From positions 186,001-250,000 of the forward strand of contig JBJHBW010000001.1 of NCBI GenBank assembly GCA_050485685.1: a stretch of DNA of 64,000 nucleotides, read 5' to 3'. The notes under the pieces are model-generated. The model was not told the DNA's origin, did no database searches, and was given only the letters and a program-made list of their open reading frames with translations. The DNA is from JBJHBP01 sp050485685. GTDB taxonomy: Bacteria; Pseudomonadota; Gammaproteobacteria; Steroidobacterales; Rariloculaceae. Both the position numbers and the translations under genes were made by a program. Positions 42,530 to 51,296 of this stretch are shown piece by piece. Position 1 is the stretch's first letter; the number at the start of each line of letters is the position of its first letter.

Positions 42530-44209
42530 TCACTCCCAGGGCCGGGCCTCATCACGCGTACGGAAATGCGCTTTCAGACGCGCAATATCGTCCGCCGTCC
42601 ACCCCGGGGGATTCGCCACGGCGACCCATGCATCGATGTAATGCTCGGCCGCGTATACATGACCGTAGCCGGCCGGTACGTCACCGCTGTGTACGAAATC
42701 CACGGTCAGCTGCAGCATGGTGACGATGGGATACCAGCGCAGTGCCGGCGATACGTCCGGACCACGCGGCGGCTCTATCCACTCCGGCTGCCTGTAGAAT
42801 GAACGAGTCTCAAAGAACGTGACCGGATCGCTCGCGTACTGCAGGTAGACCAGGCGCATCGGCCCCCAGGTTGCATCCGGCAGATCCAGCCCGCCGTACT
42901 GATTGGCGAAACGCACGATGGATCCGTCACGAAACGTCGGCAGCCACGCGGGTGACCCGGGATTGCGCATGTTCGTGAACGCGCGCCAGTTCGTGGATCG
43001 AAACGGCGGACCGCTCCACAACGCACCATCGAACGGATCGGCTACCACATCGTAGATGTCAGCGCTGCGTTCGGAGTGCATGGCGCCGAGACTGAGGCCG
43101 TGCAGATATAGCTGCGGTCTTGCGTCAGGCGGCAGTTCCGTCCAGTAGCGATAGATGGCATGAAACACCGCCTGCGCTGATTCGCCGCCATATTCGGGAT
43201 CGACCAGCAGTGTCATCCAGCTTGGAAGGTACGAATACTGCACCGCGACACTGGCAACGTCCCCGCGATGAAGATACTCAAGCGTATCCATCGCGCCCGG
43301 ATCGATCCAGCCGGTGCCGGTGGGCGTAACCACGACCAGTGTCGATCGCTCGAATCCGCCGGACGCGATCAGGGCCTGCAACGCCAGTTCAGCCCGTTGG
43401 GTAATGGATTCAGCGGAATTCAGACCCACATACACACGTATCGGATCCATGGCCGGTGCACCGAAGTACGCACTCAGTTCATTGCCGTCCGGTCCAAGGC
43501 TGACGAAGTCACGTCCGGTGCGACCCAGCGTTACCCAGGGCAGGAGATCGGCAAGTCCGGATGCCTCATAGCGCATCTCCGCCTCTCCGCCTTCCGCAAC
43601 ACCAATGCGGTCGATTTCCTGAAAAGAAGTGTCGGCCACGCGCATCAGCGCGCGAAACAGCACGCCGTTGATGATGTTCCAGAACAGCATCACCGCAAGC
43701 ACCACCGCGATGGCATTCGCAACCCGTCGCGGGATATGGCGGCGCAGGCGCACTGCGATCAGATGCCAGGTCCATGCGAATATGCGGGCGACGGTCAGTA
43801 TCGCGGCGAAAATGACCAGGGCAAGCAGGCCGATGGCGAGTCCGCGGACCCGACCAATCGGCTCCATCATCATCTGCTCGCGCACCGCGTTCTGCCAGCC
43901 CACCTCGTTCCACAGAAACACCAGCGCGATCAGGGCACAGATGAAGGAGGCGATCAGCAATGCAATTCTGTGCATCCGCGGTCGCGGCATCGGCAGTTCA
44001 AGATAGGACCAGGACCAGCGCAGAAACACGCCCACGCCATAACCGGCCGCAAGCGCGACGCCTGAAAGGATTGCCTGCGTGAGAGCGACACGCGGAAGCA
44101 GGCTGGGGGTCAGCGATCCGGCAAAGAACAGCGTCCCGACCAGCAGGCCCGGCGTTGACAACGTGGAGAAATAGCGGCTTAGCGGCGGAAGAATCACAGT
44201 CCCGCGCAT
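42530..44209 (-). CDS. Membrane alpha/beta-hydrolase (Abhydrolase_9 family)
   Basis: The ATG at 44209 (559 residues) has GGAAGG upstream; the frame opens at a TTG nine codons earlier. The N-terminal third has about five transmembrane helices (GLLVGTLFFAGSLTPSLLPR is typical of the Abhydrolase_9_N domain). The C-terminal half is a periplasm- or cytoplasm-facing alpha/beta hydrolase with the nucleophile in HGLSLGAM (Ser373) and preceding VVVTPTGTGWIDPGAMDTLEYLHRGD. Family members are uncharacterised hydrolases, abundant in actinobacteria and found in some proteobacteria. The substrate is unknown. It stands 40 bases upstream of the TRAP QM gene stop and is transcribed separately or as its distal gene. 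Confidence 0.88.
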   Translation of the reverse strand: MRGTVILPPLSRYFSTLSTPGLLVGTLFFAGSLTPSLLPRVALTQAILSGVALAAGYGVGVFLRWSWSYLELPMPRPRMHRIALLIASFICALIALVFLWNEVGWQNAVREQMMMEPIGRVRGLAIGLLALVIFAAILTVARIFAWTWHLIAVRLRRHIPRRVANAIAVVLAVMLFWNIINGVLFRALMRVADTSFQEIDRIGVAEGGEAEMRYEASGLADLLPWVTLGRTGRDFVSLGPDGNELSAYFGAPAMDPIRVYVGLNSAESITQRAELALQALIASGGFERSTLVVVTPTGTGWIDPGAMDTLEYLHRGDVASVAVQYSYLPSWMTLLVDPEYGGESAQAVFHAIYRYWTELPPDARPQLYLHGLSLGAMHSERSADIYDVVADPFDGALWSGPPFRSTNWRAFTNMRNPGSPAWLPTFRDGSIVRFANQYGGLDLPDATWGPMRLVYLQYASDPVTFFETRSFYRQPEWIEPPRGPDVSPALRWYPIVTMLQLTVDFVHSGDVPAGYGHVYAAEHYIDAWVAVANPPGWTADDIARLKAHFRTRDEARPWE

Positions 44210-44276
44210 TCTGCCTTCCGGGCGGCTGTACGGCAACGTCGGTCGCCACGCGCCTGCGGCGCCCGGCGGTATTTTG

Positions 44277-46316
44277 TTACAACAGCGCCAGACTCAACCA
44301 GGGGAACATCATCAGAACGAGCGCAACCAGGAACGTGATCAGCACGAACGGGAACGCCCCGGCGAATATCGTACCCAGTGTGATGCGCTGATCGTCCACG
44401 GAAGACTTGATCACATAAACGCTGAGTCCCAGCGGTGGCGTGAGCAATCCGATCTCGACGCCGATGACGGTGATGATGCCGAACCAGATCAGGTTCACGC
44501 CGAGTTCACCGGCCACCGGCAGCGCAAGCGGCAGCAGGATCAGCATCGTGGAGGTTGCATCGAGCACGGTACCGAGAACAATCAGCAGCAGCAGATAGAT
44601 CGCCAGGAATCCGGCGATGCCCAACCCCGCCCCGCTCATGAAGCCGGCGAGGTCGGCCGGCAGGCCAGTCAACGTCAGGAACTGACTGAACAGGCTGGCG
44701 GACATGATCAGGAACAGGATCACCACCGATACCTGCCCGGTCTCGCAGATCACCTCCCAAAGCCTGGCCCAGCTCAGCCGCCGCTTCAGCACAGCGAAAC
44801 ACATCGCCGCGAACGCGCCGACAGCGCCGGCTTCCGTCGGTGTGAAGAAGCCGCTGTAGATGCCGCCGAGCACAAGTACGATCAGCGCAAGAACCGGCCA
44901 CAGTCCGGTCGCGACAGTGCGCCAGCCGCTGTCAGGTCCGGTGCCGTCATCGGTGGCACCGACCCCACCGCGACCGCTCGCACCTGGCCGCGCCGCTTCT
45001 CCGACAAACCCGGGCGCGAACCGTGCCATCAGAATCACGCCCAGGGCAAACGCAACGGCAAGCAGGATGCCCGGTATCACCGCCGCGATGAACAGTGCGC
45101 CGATCGACACCTCGGCCACGACACCGAAAATGATCAGCAGAAGACTCGGCGGAATCAGCATTCCCAGTACCGACGACCCGGCCGTCAGCCCCACCGCGAA
45201 CTTCGCCGTGTAGCCCTGGCGCACCATCTCCGGCACCGCAATCTTTGCAAAGATGGCCGCGGAAGCAATCGATATACCGGTGATCGCGGCGAACATCGCA
45301 TTCGCGGCAACGGTTGCAACACCCAGCCCGCCACGTATGCGCCCGAACACCTGCTGCGCGGCACGAAACGCGTCGCGACCGATGTCGGACACGTTCACGA
45401 ACAGACCCATCAGCACGAACAGCGGCACGGCTACGAAAAGGTACTCGGCGATCGTGCCTTCGGCCGCAAGGGACAGGGCGCGCGTCGCAGTCGTAAAGCT
45501 TTCGCGGATGAGACCCAGGCCAAGAAAGCCGATCAGCAGCAGAGCGATGGCGATGGGCATGCCTGTCGCGATCAGCACCAGCGTAATGAGTATCAGCACC
45601 AGACCGGTAGCACGAGGCTCGGCACCGACCACCACCAGCGACAATACGACTGCAACGAGTGCGATCGGCAGCAGCGCGATACGCCAGCGGCCTGACTGTG
45701 AATCCCGAATGCGCCGCTCATCGCTTCGTACGCGGGCGTCGTCAGCATAATCCGGCCGTGCCGCCTCGACGCCAAAGGCCCAGCGACCGCGCGAGTCATC
45801 GTCCCCGCCCGCAACGTGCCCCGCTCCAGCTTTCAGGTTCACGATCAGCTGACGCAGCAGCTCCAGCGCAGCGACCAGCGCACCGACCACGACCAGCAGC
45901 TTGATCGGCCACACCTGCACAGTGAACATGCCCACGGCACCGGCGAACTCGCGCGTACGAATCGCGCGCAACAGATCCGGCCAGGCACCGATCGCGATCA
46001 GCACGAACATGACGGCGCCGACGGCACAGATGCATCCGTTCAGTGTGCCGGCAGCGGCCGGCGAGCGCTGCTCAAGGCGCCCGATCACGATCTCGGCGCG
46101 CGTCAGCCGTTGACGGCGCACCGCGAATGCGATCTGCAGAAACACACAAGCGACCAGCGACAGCGACACCATTTCCGGTACGCCGCGTATCGGGCGACCG
46201 AACACCTGCAGGCCGATGATGTCGGCGCAGATCAGGAACATCAGCGCGAACACCCAGATCACGCCCGCGCCGTTCATCCATGCGATCAGCGCACCGAACG
46301 GATCCCTGCCGCTCAA
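44277..46316 (-). CDS. TRAP transporter permease with fused small and large subunits (QM)
   Basis: The 679-residue protein joins a four-helix DctQ-like part (residues ~1-165: LIAWMNGAGVIWVFALMFL, ADIIGLQVFGRPIRGVPEMV) to a twelve-helix DctM part (from ~215: GMPIAIALLLIGFLGLGL, YLFVAVPLFVLMG, EAGAVGAFAAMCFAVL, LTPPLGLSVYVIK) through a charged linker. It uses the sodium gradient to import an organic acid delivered by the binding protein. The frame begins at a TTG at 46316 that overlaps the stop of the binding-protein gene (TTGA); the first ATG is at 46277. The TTG keeps a full first helix, so I prefer it, but the start is uncertain. Confidence 0.92.
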   Translation of the reverse strand: MSGRDPFGALIAWMNGAGVIWVFALMFLICADIIGLQVFGRPIRGVPEMVSLSLVACVFLQIAFAVRRQRLTRAEIVIGRLEQRSPAAAGTLNGCICAVGAVMFVLIAIGAWPDLLRAIRTREFAGAVGMFTVQVWPIKLLVVVGALVAALELLRQLIVNLKAGAGHVAGGDDDSRGRWAFGVEAARPDYADDARVRSDERRIRDSQSGRWRIALLPIALVAVVLSLVVVGAEPRATGLVLILITLVLIATGMPIAIALLLIGFLGLGLIRESFTTATRALSLAAEGTIAEYLFVAVPLFVLMGLFVNVSDIGRDAFRAAQQVFGRIRGGLGVATVAANAMFAAITGISIASAAIFAKIAVPEMVRQGYTAKFAVGLTAGSSVLGMLIPPSLLLIIFGVVAEVSIGALFIAAVIPGILLAVAFALGVILMARFAPGFVGEAARPGASGRGGVGATDDGTGPDSGWRTVATGLWPVLALIVLVLGGIYSGFFTPTEAGAVGAFAAMCFAVLKRRLSWARLWEVICETGQVSVVILFLIMSASLFSQFLTLTGLPADLAGFMSGAGLGIAGFLAIYLLLLIVLGTVLDATSTMLILLPLALPVAGELGVNLIWFGIITVIGVEIGLLTPPLGLSVYVIKSSVDDQRITLGTIFAGAFPFVLITFLVALVLMMFPWLSLALL

Positions 46317-47410
46317 GGTCGGCGATCCCAGTCACGCAGTGGCTCCCCGCCGCGTGCTCTGACCGCATTCATGAAGGCTTCCAGCACCGCCCAGGCCGGG
46401 AATCCGCGGCGCTCGGTGGAGTCCGCCCACTGTGCGGCAATGTTCGGCATCGCCTCCAGCCAGCGCTGGCGCTCGGCGTCGGACATCTGATGCACTGTGG
46501 CACCGGCTTCGACCATGCTTGCCAGTGCCGTGTCGTAACGCGCACTGACCTGATCGGCTACGGACTGACTGTACTCAGCGCCGAGGTCAGTCAACACATC
46601 CTGAAGCTCCGGCGGCAGGCGCTGCCAGGTGTCCAGATTCACGGACATGCCGCCCGTCAGTTGCGCACCCAGGCCCACCAGCGTGATGTATGGAGCGACT
46701 TCCTGGATGCGATACGGTGCAGCGCCGGTGAGTATCGTCAGCACGCCGTCGGCGACGCCAGTCTGTATCTGCGTGTAGTACGTGGTCAGCGCGCCATGCA
46801 CGGCAACCGCACCGGTACCGTCCAGCCACGCGGCGGTGGGTCCGGGGGCAAGAATCTTGCGGCCGCGCAGGTCCTCGACGCTGCGCACCGGAAAGTTCGT
46901 CATCAGATGATAGGTATCGACGACACTGCCGCCGAGGAAGCGCTGGTTCTGTGTCGTCCACGCGTCGCGCAGTTCCGGCATGGTTTCGTGCAGTTCATTG
47001 AAAATCTCGAACAGCATGTGGTGGTCGTCGGTCACGAACGGCGCGTAGTAGGTCACGTTCTGCAGCGGCATCTTCGACAGTTCCCAGAGCGTGCCGACCC
47101 ATCCCATATCGGTCAGGCCGATCTCTACCGCCGCGAGCGTGTTCGAGTACTTGTAAAGTGAACCGCCGTAAGACTCGGTCCAGCGTACGCGGTAAGGGCT
47201 GTCGCGCTGCGCAAGGCGGCGATTGGTTTCCGGAACGACCAGCGTGTGCATCACGCCCACCCACGGCAGGCCGGTGGTGTGACTGGATGCGATGGTGAGC
47301 CGGAGTTCGCTGCTGTCGGCCGCCAGCGAGGATTGACCTGCAGCCAATGCCAGCGTCGCACAGGTCAGTGCGGCTGTCAGGACGGATGTTGTCGTTCTTG
47401 TTCTGTTCAC
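46313..47410 (-). CDS. TRAP transporter substrate-binding protein (DctP type)
   Basis: This 365-residue periplasmic protein starts at a GTG at 47410 with signal peptide NRTRTTTSVLTAALTCATLALAA. The longer open frame upstream is not supported. Binding-protein features include LRLTIASSHTTGLPWVG, DMGWVGTLWELSKMPLQNVTYYAPF, the conserved substrate-carboxylate Arg region VRSVEDLRGRKILAPGPTAAWLDGTGAVAV and GVADGVLTIL. The ligand cannot be read. It is the first gene of a two-gene TRAP operon with the QM permease. Confidence 0.9.
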   Translation of the reverse strand: MNRTRTTTSVLTAALTCATLALAAGQSSLAADSSELRLTIASSHTTGLPWVGVMHTLVVPETNRRLAQRDSPYRVRWTESYGGSLYKYSNTLAAVEIGLTDMGWVGTLWELSKMPLQNVTYYAPFVTDDHHMLFEIFNELHETMPELRDAWTTQNQRFLGGSVVDTYHLMTNFPVRSVEDLRGRKILAPGPTAAWLDGTGAVAVHGALTTYYTQIQTGVADGVLTILTGAAPYRIQEVAPYITLVGLGAQLTGGMSVNLDTWQRLPPELQDVLTDLGAEYSQSVADQVSARYDTALASMVEAGATVHQMSDAERQRWLEAMPNIAAQWADSTERRGFPAWAVLEAFMNAVRARGGEPLRDWDRRP

Positions 47411-47462
47411 GGAGCCCCGTGCCCCCCGGCCCGTCGTCCGCCGGTCATGATAACCGAAACAG

Positions 47463-47478
47463 ACCGACCGCGGTCGGT
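47463..47478. promoter_or_regulatory. Perfect 16-base palindrome, likely operator
   Basis: ACCGACCGCGGTCGGT is a perfect palindrome in the 111-base gap between the TRAP binding-protein gene (minus strand) and the glutathionyl-hydroquinone reductase gene (plus strand). Perfect palindromes of this type are typical sites for TetR-like dimers. No regulator gene is adjacent. Confidence 0.5.
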
Positions 47479-47521
47479 GCGAGCCCTGGCAAGGTGACCG
47501 CATAGCCGCTATGGTGCGCGG

Positions 47522-48502
47522 ATGGGTATGCTCGTCGATGGAAAGTGGCATGACGTCTGGTACGACACCGAGGCGTCGGGCGGACGTTTCGTCCGCACTG
47601 ACTCGCAGTTTCGCAATTGGGTGACCGCGGACGGCAGTCCTGGGCCCAGCGGCGAAGGCGGATTTCGCGCTGAACCCGGCCGGTATCATCTGTATGTATC
47701 GCTGGCCTGCCCCTGGGCACACCGCACGCTGATCCTGCGCAAGCTCAAGGGGCTGGAAGAAATGATCAGCATTTCGGCCGTGAACACCTATATGGGTTCG
47801 GAGGGATGGACGTTCCACCCGGGCCCGGGCGTAATTCCCGATCCGCTGCACGATGCGACGCGGCTTTACGAAGTTTATCTGGCCGCACAGCCCGAATACA
47901 GCGGCCGGGTAACGGTGCCGGTGCTGTGGGACAAGCAGCGTGGCGCCATCGTGTCGAACGAATCGGCCGAGATACTGCGCATGTTCAACAGCGCATTCGA
48001 TGAAGTCGGCGCCCGCCGCGAACTCGATTTCTATCCGCGGCACCTGAGCACGGAAATCGACGAACTGAACGACTTCATCTACGAGAACATCAATAACGGT
48101 GTATACAAGTCCGGTTTCTCGACGACACAGGAAGCCTATGAGGAAGCGGTGAACCCGCTGTTCGAAGCGCTGGATCGCGTGGACGACATACTGGGCAGGC
48201 AGCGTTACCTGACCGGTTCACAGATCACGGAAGCGGACTGGCGGCTGTTCACAACGCTGGTGCGGTTCGACCCGGTCTACTACGTGCATTTCAAATGCAA
48301 TCGGCGACGCATACGCGATTACGCAAACCTGTGGGGATATACCTGCGATCTCTATCAGGTTCCTGGTGTCAGGGACACCGTTCACGTGGACCTGTTCAAG
48401 GCGCACTACTACGGCAGTCACGATACGATCAATCCGCATCTGATCGTACCGGTGGGACCGGACATCGATTACGGGATGGCGCACGACCGTCACAGGTTCT
48501 GA
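47522..48502 (+). CDS. yqjG: Glutathionyl-hydroquinone reductase (Xi-class glutathione transferase)
   Basis: The 326-residue cytoplasmic enzyme removes glutathione from glutathionyl-hydroquinones made during quinone or chlorophenol metabolism. The catalytic Cys63 lies in SLACPWAHRTLILRKLKGLE, and the fold includes the typical AVNTYMGSEGWTF, VPVLWDKQRGAIVSNESAEILRMFN and TEADWRLFTTLVRFDPVYYVHFKCN. Length and motifs fit YqjG/EcmB. The ATG at 47522 lacks a clear ribosome-binding site; an in-frame ATG two codons later is possible. It is convergent with a pirin gene, another quinone-linked family. Confidence 0.93.
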   Translation: MGMLVDGKWHDVWYDTEASGGRFVRTDSQFRNWVTADGSPGPSGEGGFRAEPGRYHLYVSLACPWAHRTLILRKLKGLEEMISISAVNTYMGSEGWTFHPGPGVIPDPLHDATRLYEVYLAAQPEYSGRVTVPVLWDKQRGAIVSNESAEILRMFNSAFDEVGARRELDFYPRHLSTEIDELNDFIYENINNGVYKSGFSTTQEAYEEAVNPLFEALDRVDDILGRQRYLTGSQITEADWRLFTTLVRFDPVYYVHFKCNRRRIRDYANLWGYTCDLYQVPGVRDTVHVDLFKAHYYGSHDTINPHLIVPVGPDIDYGMAHDRHRF

Positions 48503-48569
48503 CCATCGCCACGGCGATTGCTGTTGACGGTACGGTGCGGCGAATGCGCCTCAAGACGTTACAGGCTTC

Positions 48570-49427
48570 CTACAACCGTCCCGCCTGAAAATCCTCGAAC
48601 GCCTTGTAGATCTCCTCGCGCGTGTTCATGACGAACGGCCCGTAGCGGGCCACAGGTTCATTCAGCGGCCGGCCGGCAATCAGGATCAGCCGGCAATCTT
48701 CGGCAGGCGCGCTGAACCGCACTTCACGACCGTGGCTGAGCAAAGCCATTTCGCCACGAGTGACGCGCTCCCCCTGATCACCGTCGCCGATTGTGACAGT
48801 GCCCTGATAGACATACGCGAACGCGTTGTGATCGGGCGGTAGATCGACGCCATACGCTGCACCCTTGTCCAGATGGACGTCGAGATAATATGGCTCCGTG
48901 ACCACACCACTGACGGCACCTTCCGTGCCGGCCACGTTGCCCGCGATCACCCTCACCCGCACGCCATCGGCCGGCACCACTTCAGGAATGTCGTCGGCGG
49001 GAATGTCCTGATAGCGTGGCGTGGTCATCTTGTGCGAGGCCGGCAGATTCACCCACAGCTGGAAGCCCCACATCAGACCTTCTTCCTGTTCCGGCAGCTC
49101 CGAATGCACGATGCCGCGGCCGGCCGTCATCCATTGCACGCTGCCGGGACCGAGCAGCCCCGAATTCCCCTGATTGTCGCCATGACGCATGCGCCCGGCC
49201 AGCATGTAGGTGACAGTTTCGAAACCGCGATGCGGGTGATCGGGGAAGCCCGCGATGTAATCCTCCGGATTATCGGAACGGAACTCGTCCAGCAGCAGGA
49301 AGGGATCGAACGAATCGAACGCGGGGGTGCCCATGACGCGCGTCATGCGCACACCGGCACCATCGCTGGCCGGCTGACCGCGCACCTTTCTGATCACCCT
49401 TCGCTCATCGGCGGCTGTATCGGACAT
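48570..49427 (-). CDS. Pirin family protein (quercetinase-like cupin)
   Basis: The 285-residue protein has the two cupin domains of pirins. The N-terminal metal site appears in FPDHPHRGFETVTYMLAGRMRHGDN with ligand histidines and the glutamate, followed by LLGPGSVQWMTAGRGIVHSELP. The C-terminal pirin domain contains DGVRVRVIAGNVAG and RPLNEPVARYGPFVMNTREEI. Bacterial relatives (YhhW) have quercetin dioxygenase activity or modulate central metabolism. A TATAAT box lies 36 bases before the ATG. Confidence 0.92.
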   Translation of the reverse strand: MSDTAADERRVIRKVRGQPASDGAGVRMTRVMGTPAFDSFDPFLLLDEFRSDNPEDYIAGFPDHPHRGFETVTYMLAGRMRHGDNQGNSGLLGPGSVQWMTAGRGIVHSELPEQEEGLMWGFQLWVNLPASHKMTTPRYQDIPADDIPEVVPADGVRVRVIAGNVAGTEGAVSGVVTEPYYLDVHLDKGAAYGVDLPPDHNAFAYVYQGTVTIGDGDQGERVTRGEMALLSHGREVRFSAPAEDCRLILIAGRPLNEPVARYGPFVMNTREEIYKAFEDFQAGRL

Positions 49428-49462
49428 CGCGTGCGGCCCTCGGGATAGAACGTTCTGCAGTG

Positions 49463-49468
49463 ATTATA
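49463..49468 (-). promoter_or_regulatory. Probable -10 box of the pirin gene
   Basis: A consensus TATAAT on the minus strand lies 36 bases before the pirin ATG. The -35 region 17 bases further up is poor, so promoter strength is uncertain. Confidence 0.45.
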
Positions 49469-49515
49469 CGCATCCGGAATTGTACCTGGCGCCACGCCCG
49501 AAACAGGCCCGAAAA

Positions 49516-50796
49516 CTACCAGCCGAGCCAGGAGGGGAGGAGCAGCGAGACGGCGGGGACGTAGGTGACGATGAGCAGGACGCTGAGAAGGACGGAGAGC
49601 CAGGGCAGTGCGGCGCGAATCACTTCAGAGATGGGCATGTCGGCAATGCCGGCAGTTATATAGAGGTTGAGTCCTACCGGCGGCGTGATCAGGCCTATCT
49701 GCATGTTCAGCACCATCAGAATGCCCAGGTGCACGGGGTCTATGCCCAGCTGCATGGCGACCGGAAACACAACGGGTGCGACGATCAGCACCACCGAGGT
49801 GGGATCCATGAAGTTGCCGGCGATCAGCAGCAGCACGTTGAGCACGAGCAGGAACAGCCATGGCGAAAGGCCCATATCGACCATCCAGACCGACGCCTGC
49901 TGGGGTATCTGTTCCGTCGTGAGCACGAATGCGAACAGCCACGCGTTGGCAACGATCAGCATCAGCATGGCAGTGGTGCGGGCGCTCTCGGTCAGCACGC
50001 GTGGCACCTGCAGCAATGTGATGTCCCTATGCACGAAGACCGCAACGACAAACGCGTAGACCGCTGCGACCGCGGCCGCTTCAGTGGGCGTGAAAACGCC
50101 GCGATAGATGCCGCCGAGCACGATGACCACCAGCAGCAGTCCCGACAACGCCCGCCTGCTCGCGCGCAGCAACGTGCGCCAGTCCGAGGGCGCCTGCCGC
50201 GGAAACTCCCTCCTCCGCGCAATCACGGCCACGGTCACCAGCAACGCCGCCGTCAACAGCAGCGCCGGAACGATGCCGGCGATGAACAGGTGACCCACCG
50301 ACGTCTCGGTCACCGCGCCATACACGATCATCACGATGGAAGGAGGAATCAGTATGCCCAGTGTGCCGGCGTTGCAGATCAATCCGGCGCTGAAGCCGCG
50401 CGAGTATCCGCTGGCCACCATGCCTGAGATCATCAGACTGCCCACTGCCGCGACGGTCGCCGTCGCCGACCCCGATACAGCCGCGAAAAACGCACAGCCC
50501 AGTAACGCCGCCATGGCGAGGCCGCCACGATAGCGGCCGACCAGGGCATTGGCGAAGTCAATCATGCGCCGGGCGACACCACCGCTGGTCATCAGCGTAC
50601 CGGCAAGAATGAAGAACGGTATGGCGAGCAGCGGATAGACCTGCATCGCGCCCAGAAACCTCTGTGCCAGCACGACCGGAGACTGATCCACAAACAACAG
50701 CAGGGTCACCATGCTGGCCATTCCGAGCGCGAACGCCACAGGCACGCCGATGGCGAGACACGCAAACAGCACCAGCAGCAGTACCAGCCCGCTCAT
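49516..50796 (-). CDS. TRAP transporter large permease subunit (DctM type)
   Basis: The 426-residue integral membrane protein has about twelve helices and family motifs IPFFILAGTLMTSGGVARRMIDF, YSRGFSAGLICNAGTLGILIPPSIVMIVYG, GIYRGVFTPTEAAAVAAVYAF and QIGLITPPVGLNLYITAG. It forms the sodium-coupled translocation channel with the small subunit encoded just upstream, whose stop it overlaps (ATGA). It is the last of a three-gene TRAP operon. The substrate is probably an organic acid. Confidence 0.95.
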   Translation of the reverse strand: MSGLVLLLVLFACLAIGVPVAFALGMASMVTLLLFVDQSPVVLAQRFLGAMQVYPLLAIPFFILAGTLMTSGGVARRMIDFANALVGRYRGGLAMAALLGCAFFAAVSGSATATVAAVGSLMISGMVASGYSRGFSAGLICNAGTLGILIPPSIVMIVYGAVTETSVGHLFIAGIVPALLLTAALLVTVAVIARRREFPRQAPSDWRTLLRASRRALSGLLLVVIVLGGIYRGVFTPTEAAAVAAVYAFVVAVFVHRDITLLQVPRVLTESARTTAMLMLIVANAWLFAFVLTTEQIPQQASVWMVDMGLSPWLFLLVLNVLLLIAGNFMDPTSVVLIVAPVVFPVAMQLGIDPVHLGILMVLNMQIGLITPPVGLNLYITAGIADMPISEVIRAALPWLSVLLSVLLIVTYVPAVSLLLPSWLGW

Positions 50797-51293
50797 CGCA
50801 TCCGTTCACCGTGACCGGAGAATGGCCGGGCGCGATATGCCACTTCGATGAATCGCCAGGTGAGCAGTGCGAAACCCAGGGGCAGCGCCAGCGCAAGCAC
50901 CCAGCGGGGGACGGGCAGATCGCGTGCGGCATGTCCCAACTGCATCAGGCGCGAAACGAAAATGGTGCTCGCCATCAGCATGCTGACGCTGTACGTGATG
51001 CACACCAGCCATGCGAGCCCGGCACTGAGTGCGGCCCAGCGCGGAGAGAAGCGTCGCGTCAGCAGATCGATTCCGGCGTGGGCACCGGTACGCACGCCGT
51101 ACGACATGCCGATCAGCACCAGCCACGCGAAAAGATAGGTGGTCGCTTCCAGGGACCAGACCCAGCCACCGCCGAAAGCGCGCAGCACCACCTGCGTGAA
51201 AGTGAGCAGTGTCATCAGCGCCAGGATCAGCGCAATGAAAACCTCTTCAAGACGATCGAGGCCCGCCAGAAACCGACGGGACAGTGCCGCCAC
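50793..51293 (-). CDS. TRAP transporter small permease subunit (DctQ type)
   Basis: The 166-residue protein has four transmembrane helices (about 18-38, 50-68, 90-112 and 130-150) with typical EVFIALILALMTLLTFTQVVLRAF, LEATTYLFAWLVLIGMSYGVRTGAHAGIDLL. It starts with a GTG at 51293, three bases after the binding-protein stop, and overlaps the large-subunit start. The compact binding protein-Q-M order is a standard TRAP operon. Confidence 0.92.
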   Translation of the reverse strand: MAALSRRFLAGLDRLEEVFIALILALMTLLTFTQVVLRAFGGGWVWSLEATTYLFAWLVLIGMSYGVRTGAHAGIDLLTRRFSPRWAALSAGLAWLVCITYSVSMLMASTIFVSRLMQLGHAARDLPVPRWVLALALPLGFALLTWRFIEVAYRARPFSGHGERMR

Positions 51294-51296
51294 CGT

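Noticed and set aside
44274..45695. 473-codon plus-strand frame rich in His, Gln and Arg
   Set aside because: Antisense to the TRAP permease; composition comes from complementing hydrophobic codons.
47411..48043. 211-codon extension of the first TRAP binding protein
   Set aside because: It is opposite the glutathionyl-hydroquinone reductase gene; the GTG at 47410 starts a proper signal peptide.
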